From Niastella sp. (GTDB taxonomy: Bacteria > Bacteroidota > Bacteroidia > Chitinophagales > Chitinophagaceae), in the NCBI GenBank assembly GCA_021154515.1, contig JAJKIL010000110.1:1-25424 (forward strand): a DNA stretch of 25,424 nucleotides, read 5' to 3'. The notes under the pieces were generated by a model. The model searched no databases. It was given only the letters and a program-made list of their open reading frames with translations, and had not been told where the DNA came from. Position 1 is the first letter of the stretch, and every line of letters starts with the position of its first letter. Shown in pieces: positions 1-7,877 of the stretch. The position numbers and the translations under genes are program-made.

Positions 1-287
1 AGCAATACCTGCAGGGAATCGCCGAACCGCTTTTTAAAACTTTCCAGTTTAGGAATATCGGTAATACAAGGCAAACAGAATGTGGCCCAAAAATCAATGA
101 TCACAGGTTTGCCCTTCCAGTCTGCCATCGCCAATTTTCCCTTCTTATAATTCAAAAGGGTATCAAACACAAAGTTTGGACACAATTGATCTACAGACGA
201 TGCACTGGTGGTAGTTATATTAACAGACTGGGATTTAACAGTGCCTGCTATAATGATGAACCCTATTATTGAAAGTAGTTTTTGCAT
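1..287 (-). CDS. TlpA-like thioredoxin-fold protein (partial, cut by left edge)
   Basis: Only the N-terminal 95 residues are in the window; the gene runs off the left edge. Translation from the ATG at 287 gives a signal peptide (MQKLLSIIGFIIIAGTVKSQ), a short linker, then a TlpA/AhpC-type thioredoxin core with IIDFWATFCLPCITDIPKL. The CLPC sequence is the expected redox-active CxxC. Family knowledge: such proteins act outside the inner membrane as thiol-disulfide reductases. It lies 59 bp downstream of the susD-like gene with no terminator between them, so it is probably the last visible gene of the sigma/FecR/SusCD cassette. TlpA-like genes commonly follow SusCD pairs in this group. Its precise substrate cannot be told from the sequence. 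Confidence 0.85.
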   Translation of the reverse strand, partial: MQKLLSIIGFIIIAGTVKSQSVNITTTSASSVDQLCPNFVFDTLLNYKKGKLAMADWKGKPVIIDFWATFCLPCITDIPKLESFKKRFGDSLQVL

Positions 288-346
288 ACCATAAGGTTTT
301 CAACAGTTTTTAAAAAACGGGTACGGATTATAAGCTCTGAATCAAT

Positions 347-1726
347 CTAACGTTCGTTCTGCGTCATACCTGACAGTGTAATAATATCAGGCGGTATGGG
401 CAGTGCATATCGGGGGTCATTAGGGGGTAAAGTATATAGCTGACCATTTAAATTTCTGGTTAGGGTAATATTGGCGCCTTCGCTGTTCAGCCTTCTCAGA
501 TCGAGCCATCGTAACCCCCGGAAAGGGGTTTCCTTTCGTCTTTCTCTTAAGATAATATCCAGGGCATCGCTTGTATTGACAGCCGTAAAGGGAACAAACG
601 TGCCGGTCTTCCATCGCATGGCCATTACCTTATTCAGGTCGTTCATGGCTGCGGAAATATTCCCGGTACGGGCATAACATTCAGCCCGGGTAAAATATAC
701 TTCATCCGTGGCAATGCCACCAAAAGCTTTACTACTTGATCCTACCGTTCCCCCTGTATAGGTGCCCACGAAGTTTATCAGGCCCGAAGTATTTGCTCTG
801 TAAAACAAGATCTTTCTAAGATCATTGCTGCTGTAACTTTTATACAGATTGGAATCAACGATACAATTAACATCCATGACCTTTTGCAGTTCATCCGAAA
901 TGGTTGCCTGAAAGATCACTTCCCTGTTCAATCCAGGGATGGGATTGGTCACCGTTGATTTTAATGTATTATAATCCAGTACTGAATCATAAAGTTGCAG
1001 ACAGGAGTCGGCATATGACAATGCTTTTGAATAATTCTGCATCACCAGGTAAACGCGTGACAGCAATGCATACGCTGCAGGTTTTGATGGCCGTAATTTA
1101 TACAAGGGGATTCTCGGCAGGTAATTCAGCGATCCCTGCAGATCTTTTAAAATCTGCTGGTAGGTATCCTGTAAACCGGCCCTTACAGACTTATCACTGA
1201 TATCGGCAGTTAGCCTTAGCGGAATGCCTGCATAATCGGGAAAAGTTAAACTATATGGTCTTGTATATATTTGTGATACATTAAAAAAAGCCTCCCCCCG
1301 GTAATACAGGGCGCTTCCTTTGACATTATTCCATTCCTGCGTATTCTTCTCCTCTGAACCAACCTTATCAATATCATCCAACACTAAATTTGAATAAAAC
1401 ACCTGGCGGTACGAATTATTCCAGTTGGGACCATCGGTAGGGTAACCATCGTATACATCACCCGCCCACACATAAGCATTTTTATCGACCAGGGACGGCA
1501 ATGTTTGCCAATAATTATAGGTGACATAATAATTATCAGCACTCACTTCTCCCAAATAGGGGCGAATGTCATTCATGACGGAGGAATTGTCTAATAAAGC
1601 CTGAAAATCCGCTACTGAAGTGGGCACATCCACTGATTTATTGGGCTTAATTTTTATCCAGTCTTTTTTACACGAAACAATACCCACACTCACAAAAACA
1701 AACAACAATATTTTATAATTACGCAT
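347..1726 (-). CDS. SusD/RagB-family nutrient-binding outer-membrane lipoprotein
   Basis: This is the surface lipoprotein that caps the adjacent SusC transporter and helps capture its ligand. From the ATG at 1726 the protein (459 aa) opens with a lipoprotein signal peptide, MRNYKILLFVFVSVGIVSC, with the lipid-carrying cysteine at residue 19. A longer frame from the ATG at 1762 adds 12 polar residues before the signal peptide, so the inner start is preferred. SusD marks are the TPR-like helical middle (KPAAYALLSRVYLVMQNYSKAL), ECYARTGNISAAMNDLNKV, and the C-terminal RERRKETPFRGLRWLDLRRL followed by ALPIPPDII. It starts 54 bp after the susC stop and must be co-transcribed with it. The ligand is unknown; no glycoside hydrolase sits in this cassette, so a non-carbohydrate ligand such as a peptide is possible. 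Confidence 0.92.
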   Translation of the reverse strand: MRNYKILLFVFVSVGIVSCKKDWIKIKPNKSVDVPTSVADFQALLDNSSVMNDIRPYLGEVSADNYYVTYNYWQTLPSLVDKNAYVWAGDVYDGYPTDGPNWNNSYRQVFYSNLVLDDIDKVGSEEKNTQEWNNVKGSALYYRGEAFFNVSQIYTRPYSLTFPDYAGIPLRLTADISDKSVRAGLQDTYQQILKDLQGSLNYLPRIPLYKLRPSKPAAYALLSRVYLVMQNYSKALSYADSCLQLYDSVLDYNTLKSTVTNPIPGLNREVIFQATISDELQKVMDVNCIVDSNLYKSYSSNDLRKILFYRANTSGLINFVGTYTGGTVGSSSKAFGGIATDEVYFTRAECYARTGNISAAMNDLNKVMAMRWKTGTFVPFTAVNTSDALDIILRERRKETPFRGLRWLDLRRLNSEGANITLTRNLNGQLYTLPPNDPRYALPIPPDIITLSGMTQNER

Positions 1727-1780
1727 GTTGTAATTTTTTTTGAATAAATAGGAACAGGTCATTCCTGTTGTTTTCTACTA

Positions 1781-4700
1781 TTAAAAATCAAATCTGGCTC
1801 CCAATGTTATACTGCGGGGTTGCGGCAGCACCCTTGATTCAGAATAGGGAACGGCATCGGGATCGATGCCAAATTTATTGGCGCGCCATAAAATAGCGAT
1901 GTTGTTCATGTTGCAGTAAATATGGGCCCGTTGAAACGGCATGCGGGGCAGATTCTGTCTTTCAAGATCATAACTTATTACAATGTCCTGCAAGCGGATA
2001 TGATCTGCTTTTTGTACCAGCACCAGTGAATTTGAATAGAACCGATAATCCCGGCTACTGGTGCTAACAGGTAATGCAGAAGGAATGGATGGCACATTGG
2101 TATGTTCTTCATCGCCGGGTTTTTGCCATCTGCTGGCATAATCCTTGTTTCCGGCCCAATAATACAACAGCTCACTATAATCAATGGAAGGCATTCTGAA
2201 ATAGTGTCCCAGCTTATAAGTGATATTTACAGAGAGTGAAAAACTGTTCCAGTAAAAATCATTTCTGAAGGCGCCTACCATGGTTGGATTAACAGGACCA
2301 CTATAAACCAGATCATTAGCCGTTGTTTTGGTAACCAAAGAAGAATAATCGGTTGTTTTTTGACCATCAAGAATCCCAACCGGATCCCCAGTAGTTGGGT
2401 CCAGGCCGCCCCAGGCAAAGCTGTAGATGCTTAAGACCGGATGGCCGGGGAGCGGCGTAAGGCCGGTGGATGCGTCGCCACTGCCTCCCAGTATCAGGCT
2501 TGGAGCAACAAACGTTTTTGTATAATTCGTTACTTTATCGGTTGCATAGCTGAATAAAAAGGCGGGATTCCAACTGAATTGCCTGCCCACTACTACTTTA
2601 CCATTTAACTGTACATCAACGCCGTTTCCTTTAATGTTCGACACGTTGCCTCTGAAACCGGAAATACCGGTGGTGGGGTCCATGGCTACATCCCCAATCA
2701 AATTGTTTCCTTTCTTTGAAAAGTATTCAATGGTACCGGATAGTACATTCTTCTTTAAAGTAAAAAGAACGCCCAGGTTCATCATATTTACCGTTTCCCA
2801 TCGCAGATCAGGATTGGGCGGATTCTGCACGGATGCAGCAATAGCCCGGGTTGTAGCATCGGTTATATACCGGACCGTTGTATAAGTCGTAAGATCCTTA
2901 GCTATATTTCCATTAGATCCATACGTTGCCCGTATGGCCAGCTGATCGAGCCAATCGCTTGAAAAAAAACCTTCGCGGGAAATATTCCACTTAACACCGG
3001 TAGACCATAACGGTACCACCCGATGATTGGTTTTTATACCAAAGAAATTGGTGTTATCCAAACGGCCGCTGGCTGAAAATACATACCGGTCGTTATATGT
3101 ATAGGAACCATTGGCATAATACGACAGGAACCTGTCTGTTAAATCAGTTATCGGTTTGGCAGATGGGATTGCCAGAAGTGTTGCTGACGGGTTGGTAGAA
3201 AACCGGGTTACCAGGTCAACCGGCTGGTAAACGGCAGTCTCATCATTATACCCATACAACCGGGCCGGAGTACTTGCATTATGCAGTTCTTTTATTTCAA
3301 AACCGCCAATAACGCTCACCCTGTGCCGTTGCCATACCTGGTTAAAATTTGCCTGGGCACGCCCTGTATGGCCTTCCAGTTCGGAATTCGTTTGGTCTAA
3401 AATATCGCCCAACGGAACGGGATACTTTACAGTACCTGTAGGATTATAATACTGGTTAATCAGGTTCCTGGTATAATAGCTTGCCTGGCTTTGCAGGATA
3501 TTCTGCTTCTTCAATTGCTTTTCATACTGATACTTTACTTCAATATTAAAGCTTGGGGTAAATGTTTTCCTTATCTCCAGGTTTACCCGGCTATAGTTTT
3601 GCTGCGTAACATTATTGGCCACATTGAGCTCGTCATACGGGCGATACTGCCAGTCTAAAAACCCCTGGCTTTCTTTTAATGTTTTATACGTATCCCTAAT
3701 TCCATAAGAAACCGGAAGCGCATATCCATTCTCATCAACCAGTTGCGCATATGGATAAAATTTTCTTCCAAATGCATTCATCAAATCATTGATACCAGGG
3801 TTATTGTTGACAAACCTGGTGTTGGTGTACATTAACCCGGTATTGATATCAACATTTTTAAATGGGGTAAAACTATTGTTGGCGTTTATCGAAAACCGGT
3901 CAAAGCGATTTCTTTCATAACTGGTTTTATCTTTATCATAACTGAATGATAAAAAATATTTGGATTTATCGCCACCGCCTGAGATAGATAAAGCATTCTG
4001 AACCACAACCTGGTTCCTTAAAAAGTATTTTTCAAACTGGTCCACCACATTGTTGTTTTTCAGCGCTTCAATTTGCTGATCGGCCTCAGCAGCCGGGATC
4101 AACCCATCCCGTTTTTTGATCAACAATTCCACCACAGGCGTTAATGGAGATTTGGCAGAACTGGTTTCCTGGCTGGTATACCATCCCCTTGCAAAGAAGT
4201 CTTTCTCTGCATCAATAAAATCCGGGGAGGACATTAAAGGTAAATAATGCATGTCGGGTTTGGCGCCGATGGTAACATTGGTATTAAAGTGCGCTTCTGG
4301 AGCATGATTAGCACTACCCTTTTTAGACGTGATCACAATTACCCCGTTGGCAGCACGCACGCCATATATAGAGGCAGCTGCTGCATCCCGCAAAACGGTA
4401 ATGGATTCCACCGTGTTGGGATTAATGTTGGTAATGTCCCCATCGTAAGGGAAATTGTCTAACACTATCAGGGGTTGGGCATAGCCGAAGATGGTGCTTC
4501 GGCCCCGTATAGCTATAGTAGGCTGATCTGATTTGCTATTCCTATAAAACGCTACCCCGCTCGCTACCCCTTCCAACCGACCCAGCACATCCATTGATGT
4601 TCCGCGGTTCAACAATTTATTATCAACTTGCACAAAAGAACCGGTAGCTCTTTCTTTTGGGATCTGCTGATAACCGGTATACACCGATACAGACACGCTG

Positions 4701-5383
4701 GCCATTTCACTTACTTCAAGCGCCAGTTGTACAGAAACAGTTGTTCTGCCATCTACATTTACAGTTTGTGTTTCAAACCCCAGGTAAGAAATTTCCAATA
4801 CTGCATGCTCCCCCACTCCTCTCAGATCAAAAAATCCATCGGCATTGGTAACGCCGCCAATGGTTGTACCCTTTACTTTTACGTTGGCGCCGGCCAGCGG
4901 TTCGCCTTTATGATTCAACACCTTTCCTTTTATGTCAACAGGCGGCGCCGTTATATCCTTATCATCGGGTTTTTTATTTTCGCCGGCCTCTCTGTTCTTT
5001 GAGATCACGATCGTTTTATTCTGGATCATGTATCTGAGCGGCTGGCCTTTCAACGCCTGGGTTAACGCTTCTTCCAGGGGCGCATTTTTTACATGTATGG
5101 TGACCTTTGTTGCGTCTTTCAACACATCGGCCGGGTACAGGAACAAATATCCCGTTTGTTGTTTTATGGCCGTAAATACTTTTTCAAGCAAGATGTTATC
5201 CCCTGAATAAGTAACGGTTTGGGACACGCCCGTTGCATGTACGTTTAAAAATACAATGGTTAATAGGATGGCAGTTAATTTCATAATTCGTAAGGTTTGT
5301 TTGCTTACGAGCGATTTTAAATGGTTAATGGGTTTGCCGGCCGTGCAAGCAATAAAATCCGGCAGGTAATTGCGAAATTGCAT
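1781..5383 (-). CDS. SusC/RagA-family TonB-dependent outer-membrane transporter with STN signalling domain
   Basis: A 1200-residue TonB-dependent importer. A 33-residue extension precedes the likely signal peptide (MKLTAILLTIVFLNVHATGVSQ from residue 34); such extensions are common in annotated Chitinophagaceae homologues, so the start could be internal. Next come an STN (secretin/TonB N-terminal) domain at about 62-128, a carboxypeptidase-regulatory-like beta-sandwich at about 151-224 (GKVLNHKGEPLAGANVKVKG), a plug domain at about 232-352 ending in the SusC signature SIYGVRAANGVIVITSKKG, and a beta-barrel to the C-terminal GARFDF. The STN domain contacts the periplasmic part of a FecR anti-sigma factor, which fits the fecR-like gene just upstream. 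The substrate is unknown. The barrel shows no sign of truncation. Confidence 0.95.
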   Translation of the reverse strand: MQFRNYLPDFIACTAGKPINHLKSLVSKQTLRIMKLTAILLTIVFLNVHATGVSQTVTYSGDNILLEKVFTAIKQQTGYLFLYPADVLKDATKVTIHVKNAPLEEALTQALKGQPLRYMIQNKTIVISKNREAGENKKPDDKDITAPPVDIKGKVLNHKGEPLAGANVKVKGTTIGGVTNADGFFDLRGVGEHAVLEISYLGFETQTVNVDGRTTVSVQLALEVSEMASVSVSVYTGYQQIPKERATGSFVQVDNKLLNRGTSMDVLGRLEGVASGVAFYRNSKSDQPTIAIRGRSTIFGYAQPLIVLDNFPYDGDITNINPNTVESITVLRDAAAASIYGVRAANGVIVITSKKGSANHAPEAHFNTNVTIGAKPDMHYLPLMSSPDFIDAEKDFFARGWYTSQETSSAKSPLTPVVELLIKKRDGLIPAAEADQQIEALKNNNVVDQFEKYFLRNQVVVQNALSISGGGDKSKYFLSFSYDKDKTSYERNRFDRFSINANNSFTPFKNVDINTGLMYTNTRFVNNNPGINDLMNAFGRKFYPYAQLVDENGYALPVSYGIRDTYKTLKESQGFLDWQYRPYDELNVANNVTQQNYSRVNLEIRKTFTPSFNIEVKYQYEKQLKKQNILQSQASYYTRNLINQYYNPTGTVKYPVPLGDILDQTNSELEGHTGRAQANFNQVWQRHRVSVIGGFEIKELHNASTPARLYGYNDETAVYQPVDLVTRFSTNPSATLLAIPSAKPITDLTDRFLSYYANGSYTYNDRYVFSASGRLDNTNFFGIKTNHRVVPLWSTGVKWNISREGFFSSDWLDQLAIRATYGSNGNIAKDLTTYTTVRYITDATTRAIAASVQNPPNPDLRWETVNMMNLGVLFTLKKNVLSGTIEYFSKKGNNLIGDVAMDPTTGISGFRGNVSNIKGNGVDVQLNGKVVVGRQFSWNPAFLFSYATDKVTNYTKTFVAPSLILGGSGDASTGLTPLPGHPVLSIYSFAWGGLDPTTGDPVGILDGQKTTDYSSLVTKTTANDLVYSGPVNPTMVGAFRNDFYWNSFSLSVNITYKLGHYFRMPSIDYSELLYYWAGNKDYASRWQKPGDEEHTNVPSIPSALPVSTSSRDYRFYSNSLVLVQKADHIRLQDIVISYDLERQNLPRMPFQRAHIYCNMNNIAILWRANKFGIDPDAVPYSESRVLPQPRSITLGARFDF

Positions 5384-5443
5384 ACCTTAGTAATTGAAGG
5401 TTGAATAATAGGATTCTAATCGGTTTTGTTATCGACCTTTTTC

Positions 5444-5478
5444 AGCCGGTGTGTTTAGTGGACATACCGGCTTTTTTT
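5444..5478 (+). terminator. Rho-independent-like terminator, antisense within the susC leader
   Basis: An inverted repeat AGCCGGTGTG (5444-5453) / CATACCGGCT (5463-5472), about 10 bp with one G-U pair and a 9-nt loop, is followed by a seven-T run (5472-5478) on the plus strand. The flanking genes are on the minus strand, so this hairpin would end a plus-strand transcript reading away from the susC start. On the minus strand the same hairpin lies in the susC 5' leader and has no T-tract after it. No clear plus-strand promoter was found, so a matching RNA is inference. Confidence 0.5.
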
Positions 5479-5596
5479 ACGGTCGTACATGTTTAAGCAT
5501 TCATAGGTGTATAATTTTAAATATGGCTAAGCGGGTTTTTCAAAACATTTTTATTGGGAAATATGCATAGGGGTAAATAGAAATGAACTATGTTGG

Positions 5597-6838
5597 TTAC
5601 TTATCGTTCTTGCGGGAATCATTGGGTGAGGCAGCCGGCACAATCAGTTTTCTTCCTTCAACCCGGAAATGCAGGCCGGTCATGAATTCAAGGTTCTCAG
5701 CTACCTGGGGCAGCGTTAAATTCCGCTGCATTTCTCCACTTATTTTATCGGAAGGCTTATCGCCATCATATACTACTTCAATGTCGTACCACTTTATTAA
5801 CTGACGCATCACTACATCGATATCAGCATTATCAAAACTGAAAACGCCGTTCTTCCAGGCAACAACTGCTTCTGTCTGAACCGGGATGGGGTGGGATGGT
5901 TGGGATGACGGGGATACTGATGTTTGTTCTCCAGGCTTTAATAAAACTGATGCAGCATCTTTGGTAACTTTCACACTTCCTTCTAATAAAGTTGTCTTCA
6001 TCACAGGTTCATCATCATATGCATTGATATTAAAATGAGTGCCCAATACCTGAACATCCATCGACCCCTTTTTACCGGATACATGAACAATGAAAGGTTT
6101 GGTTGCGTCGTGCGCTACTTCAAAATATACTTCACCGGTTATTTCTACCTTTCTTTCATTACCGGAAAATTCAACCGGATACCGGATGGAGGCGCCGGCA
6201 TTTAACCATGCTTTACTGCCATCGGCCAGTTCCATGCTATAGGTTTGTGCGTAGGCAGTAGTGAGGGTATTAAATAATATTTCCCGGGCTGCTGATCTGG
6301 TTTGGTATTTCAGGGCGCCGTTCTCATTCATAACCACCGCCCCACCCTGTTGCGCCAGCTGACCGGCTTTGGCGCTATCCAGTAATATCCTGCTGCCATC
6401 GGCCAGTGTAAGGGACGCTATTCTTTGTGCAGGCCCAATAGCTTTTTGAGCTATTGTTTTTACTTCCTCCTTTACTTCTATGGCTTTATCGCGCTTACTG
6501 TACCACCAGAAAAAATAAGCAGCAGTCAGTATAAACAATACTGCTGCTGCTGAGGTTGCTACATCCCGAAATAACTTTCTGGGTCTTTTTATATCTACCT
6601 GCTTTCCATAATTTCGTTTTAGTTCTTCTTCAATAATGGCCTTGCCGCCTGCTACATCTATGGCATGTATTTCTTTCAACTTTTGAAGCAGGTATGCATC
6701 ATTCTTGAATTCCTCCACGAACCGGCGGTTTCCCTCATCTGCCATATAGGCTGAGTACATTGTGCTTTCGGTTGAAGTAAGCGCTTCACCGGTAATTACT
6801 TTAATAATTATTCCATTGATGATGCTATTGTCCTTCAT
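5597..6838 (-). CDS. FecR-family anti-sigma factor
   Basis: A 413-residue single-pass inner-membrane anti-sigma factor. Residues 1-88 form a cytoplasmic helical part expected to hold the ECF sigma factor; residues about 91-113 are the membrane segment (VATSAAAVLFILTAAYFFWW). The periplasmic FecR domain spans about 190-293 (AQTYSMELADGSKAWLNAG; GEVYFEVAHDATKPFIV; VLGTHFNINAY; TTLLEGSVKV), and a DUF4974 domain about 328-401 (GVFSFDNADIDVVMRQLIKW). It should relay ligand status from the STN domain of the downstream SusC to the upstream sigma factor. Oddity: residues 307-322, the linker between the two periplasmic domains, are encoded by a copy of a GGGAT-rich dispersed repeat (5874-5918), giving a Ser/Pro-rich stretch. 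Confidence 0.94.
   Translation of the reverse strand: MKDNSIINGIIIKVITGEALTSTESTMYSAYMADEGNRRFVEEFKNDAYLLQKLKEIHAIDVAGGKAIIEEELKRNYGKQVDIKRPRKLFRDVATSAAAVLFILTAAYFFWWYSKRDKAIEVKEEVKTIAQKAIGPAQRIASLTLADGSRILLDSAKAGQLAQQGGAVVMNENGALKYQTRSAAREILFNTLTTAYAQTYSMELADGSKAWLNAGASIRYPVEFSGNERKVEITGEVYFEVAHDATKPFIVHVSGKKGSMDVQVLGTHFNINAYDDEPVMKTTLLEGSVKVTKDAASVLLKPGEQTSVSPSSQPSHPIPVQTEAVVAWKNGVFSFDNADIDVVMRQLIKWYDIEVVYDGDKPSDKISGEMQRNLTLPQVAENLEFMTGLHFRVEGRKLIVPAASPNDSRKNDK
5874..5918 (+). repeat. GGGATNNNT dispersed repeat, copy A (inside fecR)
   Basis: On the plus strand it begins GTCTGAACCGGGAT and continues with further GGGAT blocks spaced 10, 9 and 9 bases apart. It shares the GTCTGAAC head and the 9-base GGGAT period with copies at 10397 and 12730. 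It is 45 bases long, so it is read in frame through the fecR-like gene on the other strand, coding VSPSSQPSHPIPVQT between the FecR and DUF4974 domains. No inverted partner arm is seen here. Confidence 0.65.
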
Positions 6839-7032
6839 TACACAATGATTTTTCAGGGTTATCTAAAGCTCCGGCTATATGAATACGGATGAGCGAAAAC
6901 TTTGTACCAGTGCCCTTGATAAATTTTATACTTTTTTTGTGCGGATCTGTACTTTTTGGATGGGATATATTAAAATCAACGCGGCAATGAATTTCAGATC
7001 AGGATATTAAAGAAGCATATACGGGATTACCA

Positions 7033-7614
7033 TTAGGCGGCCATCATAAAAAGAAGGGTGATAAAGATCAGGATCATTACCTGTTCAACCCCAAGGGTAA
7101 GCCTAAGCGCTTTCATGGCGGCCGCATTGGTATTGCGGATCGTATTTTCAGAAAGGTTCAACATTTGTGCTACCTCTGTTCTGCTAAACCCATCAAGATA
7201 AGTGAGTTTGAATACCTGCTGCATTCTGTCGGGCAACTGGTTAATACGATCGTATAAGATCTGCACCAGCTCGGCTTCCTGGTATTTTTTTTCAATAACG
7301 TTTTCGGTGATGTGCTCTTCCTTAACGAGGCGGTTCTCAATCTTTGCTTTTAATTTATCTCTGCGCAAATAATCGATACAGGCATTTTTTATAACGGTGT
7401 AAAAGTACACCTGCAGGTGAGTCATATTGGAAAAATGGTTTTCCTGAGACCAAAGTTTAATAAAAGATTCAGTCACAATATCCCTGGCTTCTTCCGTGTT
7501 GGCGATAAGGCTATTGGCAAACAGGAACAATTTGCGATAAAGTTTATTATATACTTCGTTGAACGCCTCAGGATCCTTCTTCAGGATCTTCTGCATAATT
7601 TGCTCATCTGTCAT
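7033..7614 (-). CDS. ECF-type RNA polymerase sigma-70 factor (FecI-like)
   Basis: A 193-residue ECF sigma factor of the Bacteroidetes type. Region 2 covers about 8-90 (EEARDIVTESFIKLWSQ; YFYTVIKNACIDYLRRDK) and region 4 about 120-175, with the helix-turn-helix FSRTEVAQMLNLSENTIRN at 143-161. It should direct transcription of the SusCD cassette when released by the FecR-like protein encoded 194 bp downstream. The ATG at 7614 is supported by AGAGGA a few bases upstream, unusual here where most starts lack such a site. Oddity: the last 15 residues (VMILIFITLLFMMAA) are strongly hydrophobic, long enough to dip into a membrane; related Bacteroidetes factors often carry similar tails. Confidence 0.94.
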   Translation of the reverse strand: MTDEQIMQKILKKDPEAFNEVYNKLYRKLFLFANSLIANTEEARDIVTESFIKLWSQENHFSNMTHLQVYFYTVIKNACIDYLRRDKLKAKIENRLVKEEHITENVIEKKYQEAELVQILYDRINQLPDRMQQVFKLTYLDGFSRTEVAQMLNLSENTIRNTNAAAMKALRLTLGVEQVMILIFITLLFMMAA

Positions 7615-7705
7615 ATTAGTCCTCTTTGGATCGTCAAAGGATAGTAGATAAACAGAGAAATACAGTTAGTAATGGCACCAAGTTATAAATACGGCACCTT
7701 ATCTG

Positions 7706-7735
7706 CAAATAAAATTAATTGCAGCCGCCATCAAT
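7706..7735 (-). promoter_or_regulatory. Possible housekeeping promoter of the ECF sigma gene
   Basis: On the minus strand, ATTG (7735-7732) is followed after 18 bases by TTTATTTG (7713-7706). This resembles the Bacteroidetes primary promoter (TTTG at -33, TAnnTTTG at -7) with one mismatch in the -7 box. It would start transcription near 7700, about 85 bases before the ATG. AT-rich sequence makes chance matches likely. Confidence 0.3.
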
Positions 7736-7877
7736 TATAAATATCGGTTAATGATAGCGTTATTGTTATGTCAAAAAATGCATGTGTAAAAACGAGATAC
7801 ATAAACGTATTTGCAACACATTCGCAATTGGCGTCAATGGCGTTTAGGGGCGAGCGCAGCATTTTTGGTGCACAATA

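Noticed and set aside
5490..5560. Housekeeping-type promoter for the susC gene
   Set aside because: A TTTTG is present on the minus strand, but the matching -7 box (TATTTAAA) is poor. The gene may instead use the ECF sigma factor, whose recognition site is not known.
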